NCBI RefSeq assembly: GCF_030523985.1
Contig: NZ_JAUNHK010000126.1
Span: 1 to 6,420, forward strand
Source: Deinococcus sp.
GTDB taxonomy: Bacteria > Deinococcota > Deinococci > Deinococcales > Deinococcaceae
Direction of reading: 5' to 3'
DNA: 6,420 bases
Part shown: piece by piece, positions 1 through 5,128 of the stretch
Layout: every line of letters begins with the position of its first letter
How positions within the stretch are numbered: position 1 is the stretch's first letter
The notes under the pieces: generated by a model
The model's database searches: none
Seen by the model: the letters and a program-made list of their open reading frames with translations, nothing else
Told to the model about the DNA's origin: nothing
Program-made: the position numbers and the translations under genes

Positions 1-15
1 CTGCCGAGGTCTTTT

Positions 16-90
16 TGGTGGGCGGTATAGGACTTGAACCTACGACCCTTCGCGTGTGAAGCGAATGCTCTACCACTGAGCTAACCGCCC
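16..90 (-). tRNA. tRNA-Val, anticodon CAC
   Basis: Read on the minus strand this 75-base sequence folds as a complete cloverleaf. The acceptor arms are GGGCGGT and ACCGCCC, the D arm is GCTC/GAGC, the anticodon stem is TTCGC/GCGAA around loop TTCACAC, and the T arm is GTAGG/CCTAT around TTCAAGT. Discriminator A and the terminal CCA are encoded (plus-strand bases 16-19). The anticodon CAC (bases 58-56) decodes the valine codon GTG, which is common in GC-rich genomes. It lies 7 bases downstream of the CAT tRNA and has no promoter of its own in that gap, so the two are probably cut from one precursor. Confidence 0.96.
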
Positions 91-97
91 GTAATTC

Positions 98-174
<77 letters not shown>

Positions 175-189
175 CGATGAACGGTCTTT

Positions 190-206
190 CGCCCTTCGTC
201 AAGGCG
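190..206 (-). other. Hairpin at the predicted 5' end of the tRNA precursor
   Basis: On the minus strand CGCCTT pairs with AAGGGCG around a GACG loop: six pairs with one bulged base. The first base of the stem coincides with the predicted transcription start near 206, so the tRNA precursor would begin with this hairpin. It could protect the 5' end or be incidental in GC-rich DNA. Confidence 0.35.
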
Positions 207-212
207 AGAGGA

Positions 213-241
213 AGTGTAGCAGCGGCCCCCAGGCTTGTCAA
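213..241 (-). promoter_or_regulatory. Sigma-70-type promoter of the tRNA pair
   Basis: On the minus strand a perfect TTGACA (-35, bases 241-236) is followed after exactly 17 bases by TACACT (-10, bases 218-213). The predicted start is near base 206, giving a leader of about 32 bases before the CAT tRNA, to be removed by RNase P. This is the only place in the window with both a consensus -35 and a good -10, as expected for a strongly expressed stable-RNA gene. It lies in the gap shared with the divergent glgA promoter. Confidence 0.8.
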
Positions 242-283
242 ACGCACCCCGCGTAGCCCCGCCTGCGGCCCCCAGGTGGGCGC

Positions 284-289
284 TACAGT
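284..289 (+). promoter_or_regulatory. glgA -10 element, leaderless type
   Basis: TACAGT is followed by six bases and then the glgA ATG at 296. This is the TANNNT spacing that in Deinococcus puts the transcription start on the start codon. No recognisable -35 lies 17 bases upstream (GCCTGC at 261-266). The overlapping GTGGAG at 288-293 is only 2 bases from the ATG, too close for a working Shine-Dalgarno. Confidence 0.6.
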
Positions 290-295
290 GGAGCC

Positions 296-1633
296 ATGCA
301 CATTCTGCATGTGGCCTCCGAGGTCTTTCCCTTCTCGCGCTCCGGCGGACTGGGCGATGTCCTGGGGGCGCTGCCCGCCGAGCAGGCGCGGCTGGGCGCC
401 GAAGTCACGGTGCTGTCGCCCTGGTACGCCAGCTTGCAGGGCCAGCCGCAGGCCATCTGGCGCGGCGAGGTGGACGGCGTCGGCCCCGCGTGGCTGGGCG
501 AAGTGCGGCAGGAGGGCGTGCGTTACCTGTTTCTCGGCCTGGAGGACTTTCAGCGCCCCGGCCTCTACCACCCCGACGATGTCTGGCGCTTTTGCCGTTT
601 CGGGCGGGCGCCTTTGCCTGTGCTGGAGGCCAGCGGCTCTCTGCCCGACGTGCTGCACGGGCACGACTGGCAGGCCGGGCTGGTCGTGGCCCACGCCCAC
701 CTGCGCGGCCTGAACACCGTCTTTTCGGTGCATAACTTGCAATACCAGGGCCGCTGGAACCTTCAGGAAGCCGCCCCCTGGACGGGCCTGCCGGAATGGA
801 CCTTCGGGCCGGAGGGCGTCGAATTCTTCTTCGACCTGAACCTGATGAAAGCGGGCCTGAATTTTGCCGACCGGGTCACCACCGTCAGCCCGACCTACGC
901 CCAGGAAATCACCACCCGGCGCTACGGCGAGGGACTGGAAGGGTTGATGGTGCGCCTGACCCACGAAGGGCGGCTGTCGGGCATCCTGAACGGCCTCGAC
1001 CAAGAGCGCTGGAACCCGCGCACCGACCCCGAAATCGTGCCTTTCTCGCAGCCCACCGACAAAACCGGAGCCACCGCCGCGCTGCGCCAGGAATTCGGGT
1101 TGGACGACGCCCCAATTCTGGCGACCGTGAGCCGACTGGCCGACCAGAAGGGCATGGACCTGCTGATTGAGGCGCTGCCCGAACTCACCCGCGACTGGAA
1201 CGTGGTCGTGCTGGGCAGTGGCGACCCGCTGCTCGAAGCCTCGCTGACGGGCTGGGCGCAGCATCCTCGCGTCACCTTCGAGCACGGCATGAACGAGCCG
1301 CTGGCGCACCGCATTTACGCCGGCGCCGACGCCTTCGCCATGCCCAGCCGCTTCGAGCCGTGCGGCTTATCGCAGCTCATCGCCATGCGCTACGGCACCC
1401 TGCCTGTGGTGCGAGAAACGGGCGGACTGGTGGACACCGTGCCGCACGACCTGGGCTTCCGCTTTGCCGACGCCACGCCCGAAGCTCTGGCCGCCGCGTG
1501 TCAGGACGCCTACGCCACCTTTCAGGACCGCGAGGAATGGCAGGCCCGCGCCGAACGCGCCATGTCGCTGGACTTCTCCTGGGAGGGGCCAGCGCGGGAA
1601 TACCTGGCGCTGTACGAAGCGCTGCGGGCCTGA
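296..1633 (+). CDS. glgA: Glycogen synthase (ADP-glucose type, GT5 family)
   Basis: This 445-residue cytoplasmic enzyme adds glucose from ADP-glucose to the non-reducing end of alpha-1,4-glucan chains in glycogen synthesis. It shows both halves of the GT-B fold. The N-terminal starch-synthase domain opens with MHILHVASEVFPFS and has the glycine loop RSGGLGDV at 15-22, HGHDW at 121-125, HNLQYQG at 146-152 and ILNGLD at 230-235. The C-terminal glycosyltransferase-1 domain has SRLADQKG at 279-286, FEPCGLSQL at 353-361 (Glu354 matching the catalytic Glu377 of E. coli GlgA) and ETGGLVDTV at 374-382. It is somewhat shorter than the roughly 477-residue E. coli enzyme but looks intact. The usual KxGG lysine is Arg15. 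Leu358, inside the catalytic motif, uses TTA, a codon expected to be rare here. The start is fixed by the family N-terminus and the TACAGT hexamer. No other glycogen gene is in the window. The product call is firm; the sugar-nucleotide preference is inferred from the family. Confidence 0.96.
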   Translation: MHILHVASEVFPFSRSGGLGDVLGALPAEQARLGAEVTVLSPWYASLQGQPQAIWRGEVDGVGPAWLGEVRQEGVRYLFLGLEDFQRPGLYHPDDVWRFCRFGRAPLPVLEASGSLPDVLHGHDWQAGLVVAHAHLRGLNTVFSVHNLQYQGRWNLQEAAPWTGLPEWTFGPEGVEFFFDLNLMKAGLNFADRVTTVSPTYAQEITTRRYGEGLEGLMVRLTHEGRLSGILNGLDQERWNPRTDPEIVPFSQPTDKTGATAALRQEFGLDDAPILATVSRLADQKGMDLLIEALPELTRDWNVVVLGSGDPLLEASLTGWAQHPRVTFEHGMNEPLAHRIYAGADAFAMPSRFEPCGLSQLIAMRYGTLPVVRETGGLVDTVPHDLGFRFADATPEALAAACQDAYATFQDREEWQARAERAMSLDFSWEGPAREYLALYEALRA

Positions 1634-1664
1634 AGCTCGGATCACTCTCTAGATTTCTCAGGCC
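1627..1664. other. Inverted repeat spanning both stop codons of the convergent glgA and hydrolase genes
   Basis: GGCCTGA (1627-1633) and TCAGGCC (1658-1664) are a perfect 7-base inverted repeat around a 24-base AT-richer spacer. Each arm contains the last sense codon and stop (GCC TGA) of one gene. It might act as a two-way transcription end signal, but the loop is long and no T-run follows on either strand. The repeat may simply reflect both proteins ending in Ala-stop. Confidence 0.35.
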
Positions 1665-2368
1665 AGGAAGCGCAGCAGTTCCGCCGTGAACGCTTCGGGC
1701 TGGTCCAGGTTCGACAGGTGCGCCGCGCCATCCAGAATCACCAGTTCGCCGCGTCCGGCGTCCGCGATTTCCTGCGCCAGTTCAATCGGGGTCAGGGTGT
1801 CCTCGCGGCCCACCAGCACCAGCAGGGGCACTTGCAGCGTTTGCAGGGTGGTGCGCCCCTCTTCTCGCGCCGCCATCGCGTCCAGTGCGCCCGCAATGCC
1901 TTCACGGGAAGCACCCTCAATCATCGGCAGCACCTTCTTGAAGGTAGACGCCGAGTGCTCCTCGCGGGCCGCGTCGATGATGAACTCGCGGCCTTCATCC
2001 AGCACGCGGCTGGCCTGCTGACGGCGGTCTTCCTGCTTTTCAGGGTTGTCGGTGCGGCTGGAAGTATCCGCCAGCACCAACCGCCCCACGCGCTCGGGGG
2101 CCTGACGCAGCAGTTCCAGCGCCAGATAGCCGCCCATGCTCAGGCCCACCACGCTCAGCGGTTCCTGCGGCAACTCGGCCAGCAGCGCCTCCACGGTCTG
2201 CGGCAGCGACACCATCGCGCCCTCGCGCCCGCCGAATCCCGGCATGTTGGGTGCGATGACGGTCAGGCCCGCCGCCTCGAGCACCTGCTTTTGCTCCTGC
2301 CACATGGCGGCGGACATCGGGTAGGCGTGCAGCATCAGGACGGTGCGGGGTTTTTCGGGGGCAGTCAT
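1658..2368 (-). CDS. Alpha/beta-fold hydrolase, substrate unknown
   Basis: This 236-residue single-domain hydrolase has the full catalytic set: an oxyanion-hole region HAYPMSAAMW at 14-23, the nucleophile elbow GLSMGG at 75-80 with Ser77, the acid Asp190 in GREDTLTP, and His217 in GAAHLSNLDQP. Residues about 105-170 form a helical cap, rich in charged residues, over the active site. No signal peptide is visible, so it should be cytoplasmic. The size and motifs fit the broad group of small esterases and lactonases (RsbQ, enol-lactonase, BioH-like), but nothing identifies the substrate. A GTG two codons upstream (2374-2372) is in frame. I prefer the ATG at 2368-2366 because TACCCT (2380-2375) lies exactly six bases before it, as in its neighbours, and the GTG would abut that hexamer. 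It converges with glgA (24-base gap) and is divergent from the gene at 2457. Confidence 0.92.
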   Translation of the reverse strand: MTAPEKPRTVLMLHAYPMSAAMWQEQKQVLEAAGLTVIAPNMPGFGGREGAMVSLPQTVEALLAELPQEPLSVVGLSMGGYLALELLRQAPERVGRLVLADTSSRTDNPEKQEDRRQQASRVLDEGREFIIDAAREEHSASTFKKVLPMIEGASREGIAGALDAMAAREEGRTTLQTLQVPLLVLVGREDTLTPIELAQEIADAGRGELVILDGAAHLSNLDQPEAFTAELLRFLA

Positions 2369-2374
2369 GGTCAC

Positions 2375-2380
2375 AGGGTA
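2375..2380 (-). promoter_or_regulatory. Hydrolase -10 element, leaderless type
   Basis: On the minus strand TACCCT is followed by GTGACC and then the ATG at 2368, the same 6-base spacing as at the other leaderless starts. No consensus -35 lies 16-18 bases upstream, where there is a T-run next to GC-rich DNA. The site decides the start codon of the hydrolase. Confidence 0.6.
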
Positions 2381-2444
2381 ACGAGGGGACGGCGAAAAAA
2401 CGTGTCGAAAACGCTTATCCTCGGGCCTCCCGCCCGGCAGTTGC
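2381..2444. promoter_or_regulatory. Divergent intergenic region with A-tracts and a GC hairpin
   Basis: These 64 bases lie between two divergent -10 hexamers that are the same word, TACCCT, on opposite strands. They contain two A-tracts (2395-2400 and 2408-2411) in the related words CGAAAAAACG and CGAAAACG, and an inverted repeat CGGGC-CTCCC-GCCCG at 2422-2436. They also contain TATCCT at 2416-2421, which could be a second, leadered -10 for the plus-strand gene. The A-tracts could bend DNA or act as UP elements, and the inverted repeat covers about -35 to -21 of the plus-strand gene. No known operator was recognised. Confidence 0.35.
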
Positions 2445-2450
2445 TACCCT
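2445..2450 (+). promoter_or_regulatory. -10 element of the twin-GNAT gene, leaderless type
   Basis: TACCCT, preceded by TTGC, stands six bases (GACCCC) before the GTG start at 2457. There is no Shine-Dalgarno between the hexamer and the start codon. A leaderless transcript would begin on the GTG itself. Confidence 0.55.
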
Positions 2451-2456
2451 GACCCC

Positions 2457-3299
2457 GTGACCCCCTCCCTGCGCGTCGTGTCCGCCTCGCCTGCCGAACT
2501 GCTGCCCGCTTTTGCCGCCCTGTACGGTGCCCCCGCCGAGGAGCTGGGCTGGCTGACCGACAGCCTGACCCACGCCTGGGCCGCCCTGGACGAAGGGGAC
2601 GTGGTGCTGGGGGCGCTGGGGGTACGGCCCAGTCCCGCGCATGGAGGGGAACTGATGGGCGGGGCGCTGCCAGGCGATTGGGAAGTGGAAGTCGGAGCGG
2701 CGCTGGCCCAGGCCGCCCGTGAGGAGGTCGGCCCCGTGTACGCCTTTGCCGACGGCGGCATGTTGCGGGCCGAGGCACTGGCAGCGGCGGGACTGCGCGA
2801 AGTGGCGGCCTACCGCATGCTGGCGGGCCTGACCCCCACCGCCCGGGCCGAAGCTCCCGCCGGGATTCGGCTGCTCCCGCTGAGCGACGTGCCCGACCTC
2901 GCGCTGCGGCTGGATGCGCTGGCGACCTACGAAGACCGCATCGGGCACCATGCCGTGTCCCCGGCAGCGGCAGAGGACAGCGCGGGCGGCTACGACCCGG
3001 CCTTGAGCCTGCTGGCGCTGGACGAACACGGGCAGGCTGCTGGCATATGCCGCGCTGCCCCCGAGGAAGGCTACGCCCGACTGGATGCCCCCGGCGTGCG
3101 CCCCGACCTGCGCCATACGCCGCTGCGGCAGGCGCTTTTGCTGGGCGTGTGTGCGCTGGCCCGCGAGCGCGGCTTTGGTGACATCAGCCTGGAAAGCTGG
3201 GGTGACACCCCCGAAGAACTCGCTGCCGACCTGGGCCTGGGGCTGGAAATTCAACTCGAAAACCCGATTTATGGCACGGTTCCCAAGCCTCTACACTGA
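2457..3299 (+). CDS. Probable GNAT-fold protein with two degenerate acetyltransferase-like halves
   Basis: This 280-residue protein has no signal peptide or membrane segment and is probably cytoplasmic. It looks like two tandem GNAT-like units. In the first (about 5-125), a strand DVVLGALGV is followed by a helix and the end-motif-like LRAEALAAAGLREVAAYRML at 103-122. In the second (about 137-275), SLLALDEHGQAAGICRA at 183-199 is followed by APGVRPDLRHTPLRQALLLG at 211-230, a helix, and SLESWGDTPEELAADLGLG at 244-262. The VRPDLRHTPLRQALL stretch sits where GNATs bind acetyl-CoA, but the RxxGxG/A loop is not intact, so the second half may have weak or no CoA binding. MshD-like proteins share a two-GNAT plan; I do not claim orthology. 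The GTG start is supported by the TACCCT hexamer. The stop overlaps the next gene's -10 element. The fold assignment is fairly likely; activity and substrate are unknown. Confidence 0.8.
   Translation: MTPSLRVVSASPAELLPAFAALYGAPAEELGWLTDSLTHAWAALDEGDVVLGALGVRPSPAHGGELMGGALPGDWEVEVGAALAQAAREEVGPVYAFADGGMLRAEALAAAGLREVAAYRMLAGLTPTARAEAPAGIRLLPLSDVPDLALRLDALATYEDRIGHHAVSPAAAEDSAGGYDPALSLLALDEHGQAAGICRAAPEEGYARLDAPGVRPDLRHTPLRQALLLGVCALARERGFGDISLESWGDTPEELAADLGLGLEIQLENPIYGTVPKPLH
3292..3297 (+). promoter_or_regulatory. -10 element of the secreted protein gene, inside the end of the upstream gene
   Basis: TACACT covers the last codon region of the twin-GNAT gene, and its final T is the first base of that gene's TGA stop. 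Six bases (GAGCGC) separate it from the ATG at 3304. No consensus -35 is present; TTATGG at 3269-3274 is the nearest at the right distance. The gene can therefore be transcribed on its own despite a 4-base gap to the upstream gene. Confidence 0.55.
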
Positions 3300-3303
3300 G
3301 CGC

Positions 3304-4038
3304 ATGAAGCACTTTGCTCTGATGCTGGCGACCAGTCTGACCCTTGCGGGCACCGCACTGGGGGCCACCAGCCAGCGCGACACCGCCGCCGCCGCCAACG
3401 CTGCCGCCCTGGCGGTGGATGGCCTGCTGTCGGTCTGCCCGCCCAGCGTGCGGCAAGCGTCGGCGGCGGCCCGCTGCGTCACGGCGGACGGCGACCTGAC
3501 CACCACCCGCAAGGCGCTGACCGCCAAGCTCAAGCTCTACGGCGCATGGCGGGCCGACACCGACGGGCAACGGGTCTACAACTGGGTCGTGACGCCCAGC
3601 GGCTATGTCAACCTGGGCGTGGTCAAGGCCGATACGGGCAGCCTGCTCATCCTGACGCCCTCGCAGGCTCAGGCGACTCAAACCCAGACAGCGCAGACGG
3701 CCCAGCCTGCCCAGGCAGCGCAGGCCACGCCAGCCAAACCCGCCAACCCCCTGCCGCCCTTCCGGCGCACGCTGCGGCTGACCAACCCGCGCATGCACGG
3801 CGAGGACGTGCGCCTGCTGCAACTGCGGCTGATGGAAGTCTCCCGCGTTGACCCCGGCAAGGGCGGCGACGGCTGGTACGGCCCGGTGACGACCGCCAAC
3901 GTGATGGTGTTTCAGTCGGCCAACGGGCTGCCCGCGACCGGCGTGGTGACGACGACCACCTGGAACACCCTCTTTTCCAAGGGGGCCAAATACTTCGACG
4001 CCCAGGAAGCGCAGCGGCTTGCGAAGAGCCTGAAATAG
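3304..4038 (+). CDS. Secreted protein with C-terminal peptidoglycan-binding domain
   Basis: This 244-residue exported protein has four parts. Residues 1-20 are a signal peptide (MKHF, hydrophobic core, ALG then A), with no lipobox cysteine. Residues about 25-118 are a domain I do not recognise, with two cysteines (45 and 58) that could form a disulfide and the strand-rich stretch VYNWVVTPSGYVNLGVV. Residues about 119-152 are a low-complexity Q/T/A/P linker. Residues about 158-225 are a PG_binding_1 domain: GEDVRLLQLRL at 166-176, GDGWYGPVTTANVMVFQ at 188-204, NGLPATGVVTTTTWNTLF at 207-224. No hydrolase or other catalytic domain is visible, so it probably anchors or senses at the cell wall. 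An in-frame extension to 3085 is rejected because it overlaps the upstream gene and buries the signal peptide. The start is supported by TACACT six bases before the ATG. Confidence 0.9.
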   Translation: MKHFALMLATSLTLAGTALGATSQRDTAAAANAAALAVDGLLSVCPPSVRQASAAARCVTADGDLTTTRKALTAKLKLYGAWRADTDGQRVYNWVVTPSGYVNLGVVKADTGSLLILTPSQAQATQTQTAQTAQPAQAAQATPAKPANPLPPFRRTLRLTNPRMHGEDVRLLQLRLMEVSRVDPGKGGDGWYGPVTTANVMVFQSANGLPATGVVTTTTWNTLFSKGAKYFDAQEAQRLAKSLK

Positions 4039-4058
4039 GCCAGGACTGAAATAAGTCC
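4028..4058 (+). other. Two tandem small hairpins sharing a CTGAAATA core
   Basis: GCCT-GAAAT-AGGC (4028-4040) and GGACT-GAAATA-AGTCC (4043-4058) are adjacent inverted repeats. Both contain CTGAAATA, at 4030 and 4046, 16 bases apart. One stem position differs in a pair-preserving way (C-G against A-T). The first includes the TAG stop of the secreted protein gene. The second covers about -43 to -28 of hemB if hemB is leaderless. No T-run follows, so it is a weak terminator candidate; an operator or RNA-binding site is equally possible. Confidence 0.4.
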
Positions 4059-4072
4059 CTCCCCCGAACCTC

Positions 4073-4078
4073 TATCCT
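4073..4078 (+). promoter_or_regulatory. hemB -10 element, leaderless type
   Basis: TATCCT is followed by seven bases and then the hemB ATG at 4086. This is one base longer than the spacing at the other genes, which still places the predicted start at or next to the A of the ATG. No -35 or Shine-Dalgarno is evident. Confidence 0.55.
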
Positions 4079-4085
4079 CTGGCGC

Positions 4086-5078
4086 ATGACCCCCGTTCCC
4101 ACCCAGCGCCCCCGCCGCCTGCGCCGCACGCCTGCCCTCCGTGCGCTGAGCCGCGAAATTCGGCTTTCGCCCGAGCAGTTCATCTTCCCTATGTTCGTGC
4201 ATGAGGGCGAGGACGACACTGAAATTTCCACCATGCCAGGCGTGCTGCGCCACTCCATCCCCAGCGCGGTGGAGAAGGCGCGGGAAGCGCAGAGCCTCGG
4301 CATCCGCTCGGTCATCCTGTTCGGGATTCCCGACCACAAGGACGAAGTGGGCACTCAGGCTTACGCCGAAGAAGGCGTGGTGCAGCGGGCGACACGGGCC
4401 ATCAAAGCCGAGTTGCCCGACCTCGCCGTGATTGCCGACACCTGCCTGTGCGAGTACACCAGTCACGGGCACTGCGGACACCTCCACGAAGTCAGCGGAC
4501 ACTGGACGGTAGACAACGACCCCACGCTGGATTTGCTGGCCCGGACCGCCGTGTCGCAGGCCCGCGCCGGGGCCAACATCATCGCGCCGAGTGCCATGAT
4601 GGACGGTCAGGTGGCGGCGATTCGGGCGGCGCTGGACGCGGCAGGCTTTGCCCACATCCCCGTCATGAGCTACGCCGTCAAGTACGCCAGCGCCTACTAC
4701 GGCCCCTTCCGTGAGGCGGCGGGCAGTGCGCCCAGCAAGGGTGACCGCGCCAGCTACCAGATGGACGTGTCGGGCGGCTACCGCGAAGCCCTGCGCGAAG
4801 CCCGTCTGGACGTGGAACAGGGGGCCGACTACCTGATGGTCAAGCCCGCGCTGGCCTACCTGGACGTGATGCGGACCGTGCGCGACCACTTCGACCTGCC
4901 GATGATCGCCTACAACGTCAGCGGCGAGTACTCGCTGGTCAAGGCCGCCGCCAGCCTCGGTTATATGGACGAGCGCCGCACCGTGCTCGAAACCCTGACC
5001 GGGATGGTGCGGGCCGGGGCCGACGCCATCATCACCTATCACGCGCTGGACGCGGCGCGGTGGTTGCAGGAAAGCTGA
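4086..5078 (+). CDS. hemB: Delta-aminolevulinic acid dehydratase (porphobilinogen synthase)
   Basis: This 330-residue TIM-barrel enzyme condenses two 5-aminolevulinate molecules into porphobilinogen, an early cytoplasmic step towards haem and other tetrapyrroles. The N-terminal arm begins with RPRRLRRTPALRALSREI and is followed by FIFPMFVHEG. The active-site metal cysteines are Cys120, Cys122 and Cys130 in DTCLCEYTSHGHCG, which marks the zinc-dependent class rather than the aspartate-rich magnesium class. The Schiff-base lysines are Lys199 in SYAVKYAS and Lys253 in LMVKPA. EALREARLDVEQGAD at 234-248 matches the region that carries the allosteric magnesium ligand in other bacterial enzymes. 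The length is standard and the protein looks intact. The start is the first ATG after TATCCT and gives the usual N-terminus. It stands alone, with no other haem gene in the window. The family call is firm. Confidence 0.98.
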   Translation: MTPVPTQRPRRLRRTPALRALSREIRLSPEQFIFPMFVHEGEDDTEISTMPGVLRHSIPSAVEKAREAQSLGIRSVILFGIPDHKDEVGTQAYAEEGVVQRATRAIKAELPDLAVIADTCLCEYTSHGHCGHLHEVSGHWTVDNDPTLDLLARTAVSQARAGANIIAPSAMMDGQVAAIRAALDAAGFAHIPVMSYAVKYASAYYGPFREAAGSAPSKGDRASYQMDVSGGYREALREARLDVEQGADYLMVKPALAYLDVMRTVRDHFDLPMIAYNVSGEYSLVKAAASLGYMDERRTVLETLTGMVRAGADAIITYHALDAARWLQES

Positions 5079-5116
5079 GGGGCGGCCCCTCCCCCATCCA
5101 CCCAGGGCTTTGCCCT
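5078..5116 (+). other. Two GC hairpins between hemB and the phosphatase gene
   Basis: AGGGG-CGG-CCCCT (5078-5090) starts on the last base of the hemB stop codon, and AGGGC-TTT-GCCCT (5104-5116) ends directly before the phosphatase -10 hexamer. Each has a perfect 5-pair stem and 3-base loop. The first could help end the hemB transcript, although C-rich sequence rather than a T-run follows. The second fills the spacer upstream of the -10 and could be an operator. Confidence 0.4.
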
Positions 5117-5122
5117 TAGACT
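5117..5122 (+). promoter_or_regulatory. Phosphatase -10 element, leaderless type
   Basis: TAGACT stands six bases (TCCCTC) before the ATG at 5129. It fits TANNNT but is the least TATAAT-like of the set. An inverted repeat ends immediately upstream. No consensus -35 is seen. It would also drive the acetyltransferase gene that follows 2 bases after this one. Confidence 0.5.
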
Positions 5123-5128
5123 TCCCTC

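Noticed and set aside
288..293. GTGGAG before glgA as a Shine-Dalgarno
   Set aside because: It is only 2 bases from the ATG, too close to place the start codon in the ribosome. It overlaps the better-supported TACAGT -10 element.
1718..2452. A 244-codon plus-strand frame opposite the hydrolase
   Set aside because: The minus-strand hydrolase has a complete Ser-Asp-His set. The plus-strand frame gives a histidine- and glutamine-rich product typical of a shadow, and it runs through the divergent promoter region.
2415..3254. A 279-codon minus-strand frame opposite the twin-GNAT gene
   Set aside because: It has no domain features. The plus-strand frame has a promoter hexamer, sensible codon use and a following gene in step.
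3085..3303. N-terminal extension of the peptidoglycan-binding protein
   Set aside because: It would overlap more than 200 bases of the upstream gene and put 73 basic, Cys/Trp-rich residues before a textbook signal peptide.
3658..3756. CAG/GCC-rich stretch as a DNA repeat array
   Set aside because: It encodes the Q/T/A/P linker of the secreted protein. The units are irregular and the composition explains the similarity.
3912..5042. A 376-codon minus-strand frame opposite hemB
   Set aside because: It is a shadow of hemB, whose motifs are unmistakable. The antisense product has no family features.
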